From NCBI GenBank assembly GCA_963696315.1, contig CAVOJU010000045.1:38231-102230 (forward strand): a DNA stretch of 64,000 nucleotides, written 5' to 3'. The DNA is from CAWKEY01 sp963696315. Lineage in GTDB: Bacteria; Pseudomonadota; Gammaproteobacteria; Methylococcales; Methylomonadaceae. The translations under genes were made by a program, and so were the position numbers. This document shows positions 43,669-53,516 of this stretch, piece by piece. How positions within the stretch are numbered: the stretch's first letter is position 1; each line of letters starts with the position of its first letter. Under the pieces are notes generated by a model that saw nothing but the letters and a program-made list of their open reading frames with translations, was not told the origin of the DNA and did not search any database.

Positions 43669-43747
43669 ATTTCAATTTACTTTATTTTTCTGGCTTGAAT
43701 TTTGCGATAATGCGGGTCCATTTATTTCAAAGAGCATCCCTTACACC

Positions 43748-44656
43748 ATGTGGTTTAAAAATCTTAGCATTTTTCGTCTTACCGAAACTTTTACTTTATC
43801 AGCCGAGGAACTCGAACAAAAGCTTGCGCAACTACCTTTTCGTTCCTGTGGCGATCACGAGGAGTCCTCTTTTGGCTGGACTGCACCACTGGGCAAAACC
43901 TCATCGCAACTTGTGCACAGCGCCAACGGCTTCATGATGATTTGTGCCAAAAAAGAAGAAAAAGTTCTGCCTGCCGCGGTGGTTAATGAACTGGTACTGG
44001 AAAAAATTCTTGAAAGTGAAGATCAACAGGGCCGTAAACTATCCAAAAAAGAACGCACAGCCATCAAAGATGAGTTGATTTTTGAGCTGTTACCCAAAGC
44101 CTTTACCTTTTCCCGTAAAACCTTCGCTTACATCGATGCCAAAGGCGGCTGGCTGGTGGTCGATGCCGCCTCGGCAAAAAAAGCCGAAGATTTACTCAGT
44201 CTGTTGCGTAAATGCCTGGGTTCATTGCCCGCCGTGCCTCTCAACACCATCGAAAAGCCGGCCACTACCATGACTCAGTGGCTGGTAAATAAGCAGACAC
44301 CGGGCGATATAACTGTCGAAGATGAATGTGAGCTGCGTTCGCCCGAAGAAGAGGGCGGCATTATCCGCTGTAAACGCCATGACCTGACGGTTCCTGAGAT
44401 AAAAAATCACCTCGATACCGGTAAAGAGGTCATCAAGCTGGCTGTGAGCTGGGCTGACCGCCTGGCTTTCATAATCGATGAACATCTGGCTATCAAGCGT
44501 CTGCGTTTTCTTGATTTAATTCAGGATCAGGTCGCCGAAATTGACGCTTATGATGAAGCCGAGCAATTTGATGTGGACTTTTCAATCATGTCATTGGAAC
44601 TTGCCAATTTCTTGCCCCGTCTTATGGAAATATTTGGCGGTGAACAAAAAACATGA
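43748..44656 (+). CDS. rdgC: Recombination-associated protein RdgC
   Basis: 302 aa from ATG 43748, the MWFKNLSIFRLTE start usual for RdgC; the longer frame from 43601 overlaps the glycosylase gene. Conserved inner segments GWTAPLG, LLPKAFTFSRKTFAYID and the C-terminal DLIQDQ are present. It forms a DNA-encircling ring that limits RecA function. Confidence 0.95.
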   Translation: MWFKNLSIFRLTETFTLSAEELEQKLAQLPFRSCGDHEESSFGWTAPLGKTSSQLVHSANGFMMICAKKEEKVLPAAVVNELVLEKILESEDQQGRKLSKKERTAIKDELIFELLPKAFTFSRKTFAYIDAKGGWLVVDAASAKKAEDLLSLLRKCLGSLPAVPLNTIEKPATTMTQWLVNKQTPGDITVEDECELRSPEEEGGIIRCKRHDLTVPEIKNHLDTGKEVIKLAVSWADRLAFIIDEHLAIKRLRFLDLIQDQVAEIDAYDEAEQFDVDFSIMSLELANFLPRLMEIFGGEQKT

Positions 44657-45654
44657 ACCTCGTAATGCCAACAGGCCTTCAGCACATATTGGCAGGATTA
44701 CTACTGCTGGCATCCAGCTTTCAGGCTTTGGCAACAAGCTACTCAATGCCCGACAACCCGCTTGACAGCCTGATAGGCGACCCCCTGGCCAGCGATTTTT
44801 ACACCGATGCGAGATATGAGGACACCCTGCTCGATATAGCCCGGCGCTTTGGCATGGGTCAAATCGAAATTCTGCTGTTAAACCCGACAGTGGACAGATG
44901 GTTACCCGGTCAAGGCACGCGCGTCCGGCTATCCAACTACCGGTTACTGCCGGATGCGCCTAGACAAGGCCTGGTTCTGAATTTGCCGGAGTATCGTATG
45001 TATTATTATCCCCCGACTAAATCTGGCAAATCCAGGCTAGTTAAAACATTCCCGAATAGTATTGGCCGGGCGAACTGGACTACGCCTTTGGGACTGACCT
45101 TTATCGCCGAAAAAATCAAAAATCCAACCTGGACACCGCCCGCATCGATCAGGGCTGAACATGCGGCAAGAGGCGATATTCTCCCGGCTGTCTGGCCTGC
45201 CGGACCGGATAATCCCCTAGGGCTGTTTGCGATGCGCCTTGGCCTTCCGAGCTATCTGATCCATGGCACCAATAAGCCATATGGTGTAGGGATGCGAGTC
45301 AGTCATGGCTGCATTCGCATGTATCCTGAAGATATTGAGCAGCTCTTTCAGGAAATAGCCATAGGAACACCGGTCAGAATTGTCAATCAACCGCTCAAAG
45401 TAGGCTGGTTCAAGGATTCCTTATACATCGAAGTTCATCCAGCGCTGGCTGAAACCGAAGCCGAAGACGAAGACAGCAGGATAACCGAACCCTCCGAAGC
45501 TGATTATCAAGCCAGCCTGAAGCGGGCGCACAATCTGATCGCACGCGCAAATAACCGGCAACTGCCGATAGTTGATAATGAAATATTAGAACGTGCATTA
45601 AAAGCGCGCAACGGTATTCCGGTGGCTATTTATACGCGCCAGGCACAAAATTAA
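44653..45654 (+). CDS. L,D-transpeptidase (ErfK/YbiS type)
   Basis: 333 aa with a signal peptide. An N-terminal LysM-like region (DTLLDIARRFGMGQIEILLLNP) precedes the YkuD domain, with YLIHGTNKPYGVG and the active-site VSHGCIRMYPED. The C-terminal ~70 residues are acidic and helical. Enzymes of this subfamily attach Braun lipoprotein to peptidoglycan or make 3-3 cross-links. An Lpp-like gene ends 68 bp away in convergent orientation, supporting the Lpp-tethering role. Confidence 0.92.
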   Translation: MNLVMPTGLQHILAGLLLLASSFQALATSYSMPDNPLDSLIGDPLASDFYTDARYEDTLLDIARRFGMGQIEILLLNPTVDRWLPGQGTRVRLSNYRLLPDAPRQGLVLNLPEYRMYYYPPTKSGKSRLVKTFPNSIGRANWTTPLGLTFIAEKIKNPTWTPPASIRAEHAARGDILPAVWPAGPDNPLGLFAMRLGLPSYLIHGTNKPYGVGMRVSHGCIRMYPEDIEQLFQEIAIGTPVRIVNQPLKVGWFKDSLYIEVHPALAETEAEDEDSRITEPSEADYQASLKRAHNLIARANNRQLPIVDNEILERALKARNGIPVAIYTRQAQN

Positions 45655-45661
45655 TTGCCAT

Positions 45662-45700
45662 AAAAAAAGCCCGGTGAGATTAACCCACCGGGCTTTTTTG
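45662..45700. terminator. Bidirectional terminator between ldt and lpp
   Basis: AGCCCGGTG at 45668 pairs with CACCGGGCT, flanked by seven A and six T. The stem works for both the transpeptidase (plus) and lpp (minus) transcripts. Confidence 0.85.
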
Positions 45701-45721
45701 ATGCTCTAAAGCAATGATGAA

Positions 45722-46000
45722 TTATTTCATCATTGATTTTTTGAACATACGATCCAGTTTGCTGTTGGTATCTTGAGCATACTGAGCAGCACGGTTTGCA
45801 GCAGCTTCAGCATCAGCAGCTTTTGAAGCAGCGTTAGCAGCAGCAGATTGTGCGCTTGCAGCGTCAGAAGAAGCTTGTGATACCTGAGTTTTCAGGCCGT
45901 CAATTTGTGATTGCAGGTTCTCAATATCAGAAGTGCTTGCACAAGCAACAACCAAGCTAGAAGCTAAAGCGATCAGTGATAATCTTACAACTTTTTTCAT
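45722..46000 (-). CDS. lpp: Lpp-like murein lipoprotein
   Basis: 92 aa. Signal peptide with lipobox VVACAST (Cys at 20), then an Ala-rich heptad coiled coil (IENLQSQIDGLKTQV and AASKAADAEAAANRAAQYA), ending in MFKKSMMK with the C-terminal Lys used for covalent linkage to meso-DAP. Resembles OprI of Pseudomonas in size. AT-rich leader follows the ATG. The L,D-transpeptidases on both sides are the likely linkers. Confidence 0.9.
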   Translation of the reverse strand: MKKVVRLSLIALASSLVVACASTSDIENLQSQIDGLKTQVSQASSDAASAQSAAANAASKAADAEAAANRAAQYAQDTNSKLDRMFKKSMMK

Positions 46001-46088
46001 GTTATTTTTCCTTTATTTACAGAGTTAATATTACAAAAGGCTTTTACCTAAAAAACATTTTGCACTTTTTTTAAAAAATTTTCCAGTT

Positions 46089-46634
46089 TTATTTTATTTT
46101 TACCACAGTCCCTTTGTCTATCCATTTGCTCAAATGATCAATCTGGCCGTTAGTCATCGCTATACAACCGTGCGTCCAGTTCATCATTTTATGGATTTTT
46201 TCATCAGCCCGCCCCAAACCATGAATGCCGATCTGTCCACCTAGCGGGGTATTTTGCGGCGGTATTTGATGGTGCCGGTGGGCGCTTATGATGCGTTCGT
46301 GGGTGTGCCTGTCAATGATTCCGCGAGCCAGGGCATTGTGCGCATCCTCTTCGGAAGGATAAGAAAATCCAAAGAATTTCCGGAAATGGCTTCTTTGATT
46401 AACCCAGCCTATGGTGTAGCTACCCGCGGGGGTAACACTATCGCCACGGTGATTTTTGAAGCCTGCACCGCCCTGACCGATAGCGATACCATCTATCGTG
46501 TCCAAGGTCTGCTCGCCTTTTTTTACCTCAATTTTGAGCGCATGGGTATCAACCAAAAGCCAGACAGCATCGCTGGCAGCAGATGCCGCTAAAGAAAAAC
46601 AACAGCTCAACAGCAAAAAAAATATTCGCAACAT
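46089..46634 (-). CDS. Second L,D-transpeptidase (YkuD domain)
   Basis: 181 aa with a signal peptide (cleavage near ASAASD, residue 20). The YkuD core is compact: GSYTIGWVNQRS, IGIHGLG and the active-site MNWTHGCIAMTN. Shorter than the first enzyme and lacking LysM. On the same strand upstream of lpp by 88 bp. Its role may be Lpp linkage, 3-3 cross-linking or another amide exchange. Confidence 0.9.
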   Translation of the reverse strand: MLRIFFLLLSCCFSLAASAASDAVWLLVDTHALKIEVKKGEQTLDTIDGIAIGQGGAGFKNHRGDSVTPAGSYTIGWVNQRSHFRKFFGFSYPSEEDAHNALARGIIDRHTHERIISAHRHHQIPPQNTPLGGQIGIHGLGRADEKIHKMMNWTHGCIAMTNGQIDHLSKWIDKGTVVKIK

Positions 46635-46707
46635 AAATGCTCTACACTAGAAAAGAATTTTGGTGTACTTTAGTTCACTAGGTTTATTGTCGCAATCAGG
46701 ATCCAAC

Positions 46708-48343
46708 ATGCAAATAGATACCATCACAACACAACCCTACACAGATCAAAACCCAGGCACATCGGGGCTTAGAAAAAAAGTTCATATATTCCAGCAACCC
46801 GGTTATCTGGAGAATTTCGTTCAATCCATTTTCGACTCCTTGGAGGACTTTGCCGGCAAAGCGCTGGTTCTCGGCGGCGACGGCCGCTATTTTAACCGCC
46901 AGGCCATCCAGATCATCATCAAAATGGCGGCGGCCAATGGTTTTGGTGAGCTAATTATAGGCCAAGGCGGCTTGCTGTCTACCCCGGCGGCCTCACATAT
47001 CATCAGAAAATATAAAGCGTTCGGCGGCCTGGTGCTCTCGGCCAGCCACAATCCGGGCGGCCCGGATGAAGATTTCGGCATCAAGTACAATGTCAGCAAT
47101 GGCGGCCCTGCTCCGGAAAAATACACCGATGCCTTTTTTAAGCGCAGCCAAGTCATTGATAATTATAAATCAAGTCCGCTCGAAGAGATAGATTTGGACC
47201 GCATCGGCAGCCGGCAAATCGACAATATCAAAATCACCATCATCGACCCGGTGACTGATTATGCGGAGCTGATGCAGTCAATTTTCGACTTCAACCTGCT
47301 CAGACAAAGCATCAGCTCGGGGTATATCACCCTGCTATTTGATGCCATGCATGCCATTACCGGTCCCTATGCCAAAAGAATACTGGTTGACATGCTGGGC
47401 GCAAGCCCCGAATCGGTCATCAATGCCGAACCCCTGGAAGATTTTGGCGGCCACCATCCAGACCCGAACCTGGCTCATGCGCAGGAACTGGCCGAACGTC
47501 ATGTTCAGTCCGGGTGCGCCAACTTTTGGCGCGGCTTCCGACGGCGATGGCGACCGCAATATGATTACAGGGAGCAACATTTTCGTCACCCCTAGCGACA
47601 GCCTCGCAATCATGGCCGCCAATGCCCATTTAATACCCGCTTATGCTAAGGGTTTAAGCGGAGTTGCCCGCTCCATGCCCACCAGTCAAGCCGTAGACCG
47701 CGTTGCCGCCAATTACCATATTCCGTGCTACGAAACTCCCACTGGCTGGAAATTTTTCGGCAATTTGCTGGACGCTGGGAAGATCACATTGTGCGGTGAG
47801 GAAAGTTTCGGCACCGGCTCGAACCATGTGCGCGAAAAAGACGGCTTGTGGGCAGTATTGTTCTGGCTGAATTTAATAGCCAGAAAGCGCCAGTCGGTAG
47901 CCGATATTGTCCATGAACACTGGCAAAAATTTGGCCGCGATATTTACTGCCGCCACGATTATGAGGCCATCGAAACCAACATAGCGGACGGCATCGTGAC
48001 GCACCTGCGCGATCAACTACCGACTCTGCCAGGTCAGGCTTTTGGGGAATATGTGGTCAAATATGCTGACGAATTCAGCTACCTGGATCCAATCGACGGC
48101 AGCATCAGCAAAAATCAGGGCATCCGCATCGGTTTTGTAAACGGTTCACGTATTGTTTTTCGACTATCAGGGACAGGGACCGTTGGCGCAACCTTGCGAA
48201 TTTACCTGGAACGCTTTGAAGCTGACGCGTCCAGACACGATCAGGATGCGCAGGTGGCACTGGCCGAATTAATCAATCTTGCCGAACAGTTCTGTGAAGT
48301 CAAAAAACGCACTGGCAGAACAGAACCTGACGTGACCACTTAA
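46708..48343 (+). pseudogene. pgm: Phosphoglucomutase, frameshifted
   Basis: From ATG 46708. The phosphoserine loop LSASHNPGGPDEDFGIKYN is in the first frame (to 47595). The metal loop DGDGDRNMI and the C-terminal domain (GEESFGTGSNHVREKDG, RLSGTGTVGATLR) are in the second. The break lies at about 47,495-47,505 in GAACGTCATGTTCAG, one extra base. Corrected length about 544 aa, normal for alpha-D-glucose phosphoglucomutase. It interconverts glucose 1- and 6-phosphate. Sequencing error is likely because both parts are intact. Confidence 0.92.
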
Positions 48344-48394
48344 AACCCGGACTCAAGGCTCAAGGTTTGTATTTTTCAACCTTGAGCCTTGAAC

Positions 48395-49218
48395 CTACTG
48401 TACATCAAGATTATGCGCGATGCCGTGCATCGTACAAATCAAAAAGACGCCTGCCGCAATCAAGGCTATCTGCTGCAAAGATGTCTTCATATCGGTTTTT
48501 TTATGCAGTGACGGTATCAGATCGGCTACGGCAATATAAATGAAACTGGAGGCCGCCAGAGCCAGAAAAAAGGGCAGACTGTCATGCAGATCCTCGAGAC
48601 TATAATACGCCAGCACCCCACCCAGCACAGTCGTTAAACTGGCCAGAATGTTGTAAAACAGCGCCTTGCCTTTGCTGTAACCGCTTTGCAATAAAATCGC
48701 AAAATCCCCGACTTCCTGTGGAATTTCATGCGCTGCAACCGCCAGACTGGTCACTATGCCCAATTTAACATCGGTCAAAAACGCCGCGGCAATTAACACG
48801 CCATCGACAAAATTATGAATACTGTCGCCCAGAATAATCAACGCGCCGGCGGATTTTCCATGAACATGGCTGTGGCCATGCGTAGGTTCGTGATCGTGCC
48901 CCTCATCACCGTGTGCTTCACAACTGTCATAGTGACAGTGCCGCCAGATCAACAGTTTTTCGAGTACAAAAAAACCCAGCACGCCAGCCAATATTGTCCC
49001 TGATAAAGCTTGAAACTGTTCCGGCTGCACTTCCTCGAAGGCTTGCGGAATCAACCCCAGAAAGCAACAGCCAATAATGCGCCAATGGCAAAACTGATTC
49101 CATGCGGTAAAATCGTATGTTGATGTTTATCCGGCATCAACAGAAATACTGCGGCGGCCATCACACTCAAAATACCGCCGATGGCGGTAAAGATGATGAT
49201 TAATATCAATAAATCCAC
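48395..49218 (-). pseudogene. ZIP-family metal transporter, frameshifted
   Basis: GTG at 49218 starts a hydrophobic helix (VDLLILIIIFTAIGG) that leads to FAIGALLAVAF and then a stop. The next frame continues LIPQAFEEV with a His-rich loop (HCHYDSCEAHGDEGHDHEPTHGHSH) and the ZIP transport motifs HNFVDG and HEIPQE. One missing base near 49,060 rejoins them to about 274 aa and eight helices. It would carry Zn or other divalent cations across the inner membrane. Confidence 0.85.
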
Positions 49219-49220
49219 TC

Positions 49221-49955
49221 TCAGTCTCTCCAGATGAGTGTCGCCATGCGTCCTGTAACTTTATCCCGGCGATAAGAATAAAAACGATCCTGTTCGGTAA
49301 CGGTGCAGAAATGGCCGCCAAAAATCCTATTGATGTCCAAATGGGCCAGCTCAATCCGCGCCATTTGATAAATATCAGCCAGCCATTTGCCGTTAGCCTG
49401 CTGCTTAAAAACCCGGCTGAAATCGGCGGACCTTTCCAGAAAAGCGGCGCGGACTTCGGCACCCACTTCAAAACACTCGGGCCCAATAGCTGGCCCAAGC
49501 CAAACCAGCAAATCCCGGCGCGGCAAAGCGGCCACGGTATTGCCGATTATGCCGGCTAGCAGGCCTCGCCAGCCCGCATGAATAGCCGCAACCTGAGTAC
49601 CTTCAACATCGCAAAGCAGCAGCGGCAGACAGTCCGCGGTCATGACCGCGCACACGATACCTGCTCCGGCGGCATAGCTGGCATCGGCTGGCGGCAGCAA
49701 CTGTGCCTTAGCCGCATCAATGACCCGGTTGCTGTGTATTTGCTCAAGCCAGACCGGTTCAGAGGGCAGTGCCAGCCTGTCTTTGATCAACTGCCGGTTG
49801 TGCCGGACCAAATCCGGATCATCACCCACATGCATGGCCGGATTCAAACTGCTGAATGCGCCGCCACTAACGCCGCCAGTACGCAAGGTGGTCACGGCAT
49901 GAACATGCTCCGGCGCCGGCCAGTCGGGCTCCAGCCAGTAATTAGGCTTGCTCAT
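49221..49955 (-). CDS. pgeF: Purine nucleoside phosphorylase / YfiH-type laccase-domain protein
   Basis: 245 aa from ATG 49955; extra upstream residues are rluD sequence. The Cu-oxidase_4 domain shows MTADCLPLLLCD and AAIHAGWRG, with the H, C, H metal residues. The family has purine nucleoside phosphorylase activity and removes wrong L-Ser-containing precursors (PgeF). Overlaps rluD by 14 bp, the usual rluD-pgeF order. Confidence 0.92.
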   Translation of the reverse strand: MSKPNYWLEPDWPAPEHVHAVTTLRTGGVSGGAFSSLNPAMHVGDDPDLVRHNRQLIKDRLALPSEPVWLEQIHSNRVIDAAKAQLLPPADASYAAGAGIVCAVMTADCLPLLLCDVEGTQVAAIHAGWRGLLAGIIGNTVAALPRRDLLVWLGPAIGPECFEVGAEVRAAFLERSADFSRVFKQQANGKWLADIYQMARIELAHLDINRIFGGHFCTVTEQDRFYSYRRDKVTGRMATLIWRD

Positions 49956-50886
49956 TTTCGGCCAGCGCCTCAAGCAGACGGGCCATATCTGCCGGCAGTG
50001 GCTGCTCCCATTCGCAATATTCATCGCTAACCGGATGGCGCAATCCCAGCTTTGCCGCATGCAAGGCCTGACGTTTAAAACTCCGCAACTCCTGCTCCAG
50101 CCGCTCGCTACAATCCGGCGGCATTTGAAAGCGCCCGCCATACACCTGATCGCCGAGCAACGGAAAACGAATATGGGCCATGTGCACCCTGATCTGATGC
50201 GTGCGCCCGGTTTCCAGCTTCACGCGAATCAGCGTATGCCGGAGAAAGCGCTGGGCAACCCGGTAGTGCGTGACCGCCAGCTTCCCGGACTCTCTTACCG
50301 TATAACGCTTGCGATCGCTGGGGTGCCGCGCGATAGGCTCATCCACAGTACCACCGGCGGTCATCCGCCCGCGGGCAATGGCCAGATATTCCCGGGTGAT
50401 CTCCCTGTCCTGCAATTGCTGGGTCAAACTGTTATGGGCTTGCAGGGTTTTTGCAATCATCAACAGTCCGCTGGTGTCCTTATCAATCCGGTGCACAATT
50501 CCTGCCCGGGGCAATGTTTCCAGGCTGGCATCATGATTCAGCAAGGCGTTGACCAGGGTGCCGTTCCAGTTGCCCACGGCCGGATGCACCACCAGCCCCG
50601 CCGGTTTGTTAACAATCAATAGACTGTCATCCTCAAACACAATGTCCAAAGGAATTTCTTCTGCCTCACAGGTAATCACGACTTCCGGTTCGGCATCGAG
50701 GGTTATTTCTTCGCCGCCCTCAAGCTTGTCTTTTGCTTTAAGCGACAACCCGTTGACCTGCACCCGTTCGGATTTAATCCAGGTCTGCAATTTACTGCGC
50801 GAATAATCCGCAAACAGCTCTGCAAGCACCTGATCCAAACGCATTCCTGCCATTTCTAATGGCACTTCTGCTGCTAATCTCGTCAT
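49942..50886 (-). CDS. rluD: 23S rRNA pseudouridine synthase RluD
   Basis: 314 aa with an N-terminal S4 domain (SKLQTWIKSERVQVNG) and the catalytic HRIDKDTSGLLMIAKT (Asp). GRTHQIRVHMAHI near residue 225 is also present. It modifies U1911/1915/1917 of helix 69. Divergent from bamD, as in many Gammaproteobacteria. Confidence 0.96.
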   Translation of the reverse strand: MTRLAAEVPLEMAGMRLDQVLAELFADYSRSKLQTWIKSERVQVNGLSLKAKDKLEGGEEITLDAEPEVVITCEAEEIPLDIVFEDDSLLIVNKPAGLVVHPAVGNWNGTLVNALLNHDASLETLPRAGIVHRIDKDTSGLLMIAKTLQAHNSLTQQLQDREITREYLAIARGRMTAGGTVDEPIARHPSDRKRYTVRESGKLAVTHYRVAQRFLRHTLIRVKLETGRTHQIRVHMAHIRFPLLGDQVYGGRFQMPPDCSERLEQELRSFKRQALHAAKLGLRHPVSDEYCEWEQPLPADMARLLEALAENEQA

Positions 50887-51003
50887 AACAAGTTCTTCTG
50901 ATTAACTCATAGTTAAGTTATACTCGCTCGATAAAAAGCCATTTCCGATGTTACAGCCCTTCCGGCGAGAAAACCCCCAATATTACAACGTGTCGTTAGC
51001 ACT

Positions 51004-51843
51004 ATGCGATTAAAATTAATAAATTTTTTATTTATCTGCTGTTTATGCCTGTCTTTTCAAGGCTGCGAGACACTAAAAAATTTCACATCCAGTGATACCG
51101 ATACCACTGACGAATACGCCGACTGGAATGCGGAAAAGTTTCGCACTGAAGCGGCGGCCGCAACGAATGCCGGCAACTATGAAAAAGCCATCAAACTCTA
51201 TGAAGCCCTCGAGGCCCGCTACCCGTTTGGCAACGAAGCCGCGCAAACCCAGCTCGACATTGCTTACGCCTATTACAAAAATAATGATCCTGAAGCCGCG
51301 CTCGCCGCCGCCGATCGTTTTATCAAAACCAACCCCCGCAGCCCCGGGGTGGATTATGCCTATTATCTCAAGGGACTGGTCAATTACAACAAGGGCATTG
51401 GCTTTATTGATCGTTTCCTGCCCACTGATACCTCACAACGCGATCCGAGCAGCGCACGGGAGGCCTACGAGAATTTTGCCGAACTCTTGCGGCGTTTTCC
51501 CGAAAGCAAATATATTCCCGACGCCAGGCAGCGCATGATTGCCCTAAAAAACAACCTGGCGATGCATGAAATTCATGTTGCGCGCTATTATCTGCAGCGC
51601 AAAGCCTATATTGCCGCAGCTAATAGGGCATCCGAGGTGGTGGCAAAATATCAGCGCACTCCGGCAGTGCCTTTTGCCCTGCAAATCATGCAGGAGGCCT
51701 ACACCAAGCTCGAAATGACTAATCTTGCCGACGATGCGGCCCGAGTTTACGAGCTCAATTACCCGGACGGCCCGCCCGTACCCGAACATAAGAACGCCAC
51801 CCTCTCACATAAGATTTGGGATTTTATAGGTCTGGAAAAATAA
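51004..51843 (+). CDS. bamD: Outer-membrane assembly lipoprotein BamD
   Basis: 279 aa. Lipobox SFQGCETL (Cys near 21), then five TPR-like repeats beginning at AGNYEKAIKLYEALEARYPFG, with the linker PAVPFALQIMQEAY. It is an essential part of the BAM complex. Confidence 0.95.
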   Translation: MRLKLINFLFICCLCLSFQGCETLKNFTSSDTDTTDEYADWNAEKFRTEAAAATNAGNYEKAIKLYEALEARYPFGNEAAQTQLDIAYAYYKNNDPEAALAAADRFIKTNPRSPGVDYAYYLKGLVNYNKGIGFIDRFLPTDTSQRDPSSAREAYENFAELLRRFPESKYIPDARQRMIALKNNLAMHEIHVARYYLQRKAYIAAANRASEVVAKYQRTPAVPFALQIMQEAYTKLEMTNLADDAARVYELNYPDGPPVPEHKNATLSHKIWDFIGLEK

Positions 51844-51899
51844 GCGCGGCGGTAATAGGCGAATCTATTGAATACGCCTGAAAAAACCTGAAGGCAATA

Positions 51900-51936
51900 A
51901 AAAAGGCGGGCTATCTTTTGATAGCCCGCCTTTTTT
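51900..51936. terminator. Bidirectional terminator between bamD and phoU
   Basis: AGGCGGGCTAT pairs with ATAGCCCGCCT, with a run of As before and Ts after. It ends both the bamD (plus) and pst-phoU (minus) transcripts. Confidence 0.88.
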
Positions 51937-51950
51937 AGTTGAAGCCGACT

Positions 51951-52664
51951 CTAGCCCTGCATTTTTTTCTCAAGTTCCGCCTGACTCAGGTGCCGGACAT
52001 CTTCACCCTTGACCATATAAATCAAATATTCGCAGATATTCACCGAATGATCCCCGACTCGCTCCAGGGCTCTGGCAGTCCAAAGCACATCTAAAGTCCG
52101 GGTAATATTTCGAGGATCCTCCATCATGCGGGTAATCAGCTGCCTGATAATGCTGGCATATTCACGATCCACCTGGTCATCACGGCCGGTAATGGCGACG
52201 ACCTCTTCTATGCTCATTCTGGCAAAGGCATCCAGCGCATCGTGCAACATTACCCTGACCAGATCCGCCATGTGCTGCAATTCGTAATACTGCTCAATCT
52301 TGCCGTCAGCACCCGATAGGCGTATGGCCATTTGCGCAATACGTTCTGCCATGTCACCCAATCTTTCAAGCTCGTTGATGACTTTAATGATGGTAATTAA
52401 CAATCTTAAGTCGAATGCAGCCGGCTGCCGTAGCGCCAAAATCTGCATGCATTCCCGGTCAATAGTTATTTCCAGGGCATCAACATGATTATCCTGCTTG
52501 ATTACCTGATCGGCCATTTCAATATCACCGGCCATAAATGCCTTGACAGCCTGCTCTATCTGCTGCTCAACCAGCCCCCCCATAGCCAGAACTTTGTTGC
52601 GGATGTCTTCCAGATCTTTATTGAACTGCTCTGAAATATGGTGCCCAATTTTGATATTTTCCAC
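51951..52664 (-). CDS. phoU: Phosphate-transport regulator PhoU
   Basis: 237 aa of two repeated three-helix PhoU domains with the metal-binding motifs ExxxD in ELERLGDMAERIA and ALERVGDHSVNICEY. It links Pst occupancy to the PhoR sensor. Last gene of the pst transcript. Confidence 0.96.
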   Translation of the reverse strand: MENIKIGHHISEQFNKDLEDIRNKVLAMGGLVEQQIEQAVKAFMAGDIEMADQVIKQDNHVDALEITIDRECMQILALRQPAAFDLRLLITIIKVINELERLGDMAERIAQMAIRLSGADGKIEQYYELQHMADLVRVMLHDALDAFARMSIEEVVAITGRDDQVDREYASIIRQLITRMMEDPRNITRTLDVLWTARALERVGDHSVNICEYLIYMVKGEDVRHLSQAELEKKMQG

Positions 52665-52678
52665 TGCGTGCTCCTTGA

Positions 52679-53512
52679 TTACCCATACCGGCCGGTAATG
52701 TAATCTTCTGTTTGTTTTTTTCTGGGATTGGTAAATAACTCGCTGGTGCTACCCATCTCAATTAATTCGCCCATGTACATAAACGCCGTGTAATCAGACA
52801 CGCGTGCGGCCTGCTGCATATTGTGCGTCACAATAACAATAGTATATTTTTCTTTAAGCTCATTGATCAGCTCTTCAATTTTCAACGTGGAAATAGGATC
52901 CAGCGCCGATGCCGGCTCATCCAGCAATAAAACTTCCGGCTCGATGGCGATGGCCCGCGCAATGACCAATCGTTGTTGCTGACCGCCCGATATGCCGAGG
53001 GCATTATCATTCAAGCGATCCTTCATCTCGTCCCACAGCGCCGCCCCGCGCAAGGCGTTTTCGACGGTTTCTTCCAGGGTGCGTTTATCATTGATACCCT
53101 GAATCCTCAGGCCGTAAGCGACATTTTCAAAGATCGACTTGGGGAACGGATTGGGCTTTTGAAACACCATGCCCACGCGCCGGCGCAAGGCCGCCACATT
53201 GACCGATTTATCGTAGATATTCTCGTCATCCAGCAAAATTTTGCCGTCGATTCTGGCGCTATCCACCAGGTCATTCATGCGGTTGATGCAGCGCAGCAGC
53301 GTTGATTTGCCGCAGCCACTGGGGCCGATATAGGCCGTTACCTTTTTCTTGGGCATTTCCATGTTGATGCCATACAAGGCCTGCTTATCGCCATAGAAAA
53401 GATCCAAATTCTCCACCTTGATACAGACTTCCTCTGGTTCGCTGGCTTTAGTCGAACCGCGTAAAATTGAATCCATATCAATTGCATGTGTGCGTACGTC
53501 TTGTGTCGTCAT
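52679..53512 (-). CDS. pstB: Phosphate ABC transporter ATPase PstB
   Basis: 277 aa from ATG 53512; the longer frame starts inside pstA. Walker A GPSGCGKST, signature GISGGQQQR and Walker B VLLLDEPASALD are intact. Energises phosphate import with PstCA. Confidence 0.97.
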   Translation of the reverse strand: MTTQDVRTHAIDMDSILRGSTKASEPEEVCIKVENLDLFYGDKQALYGINMEMPKKKVTAYIGPSGCGKSTLLRCINRMNDLVDSARIDGKILLDDENIYDKSVNVAALRRRVGMVFQKPNPFPKSIFENVAYGLRIQGINDKRTLEETVENALRGAALWDEMKDRLNDNALGISGGQQQRLVIARAIAIEPEVLLLDEPASALDPISTLKIEELINELKEKYTIVIVTHNMQQAARVSDYTAFMYMGELIEMGSTSELFTNPRKKQTEDYITGRYG

Positions 53513-53516
53513 TCTA

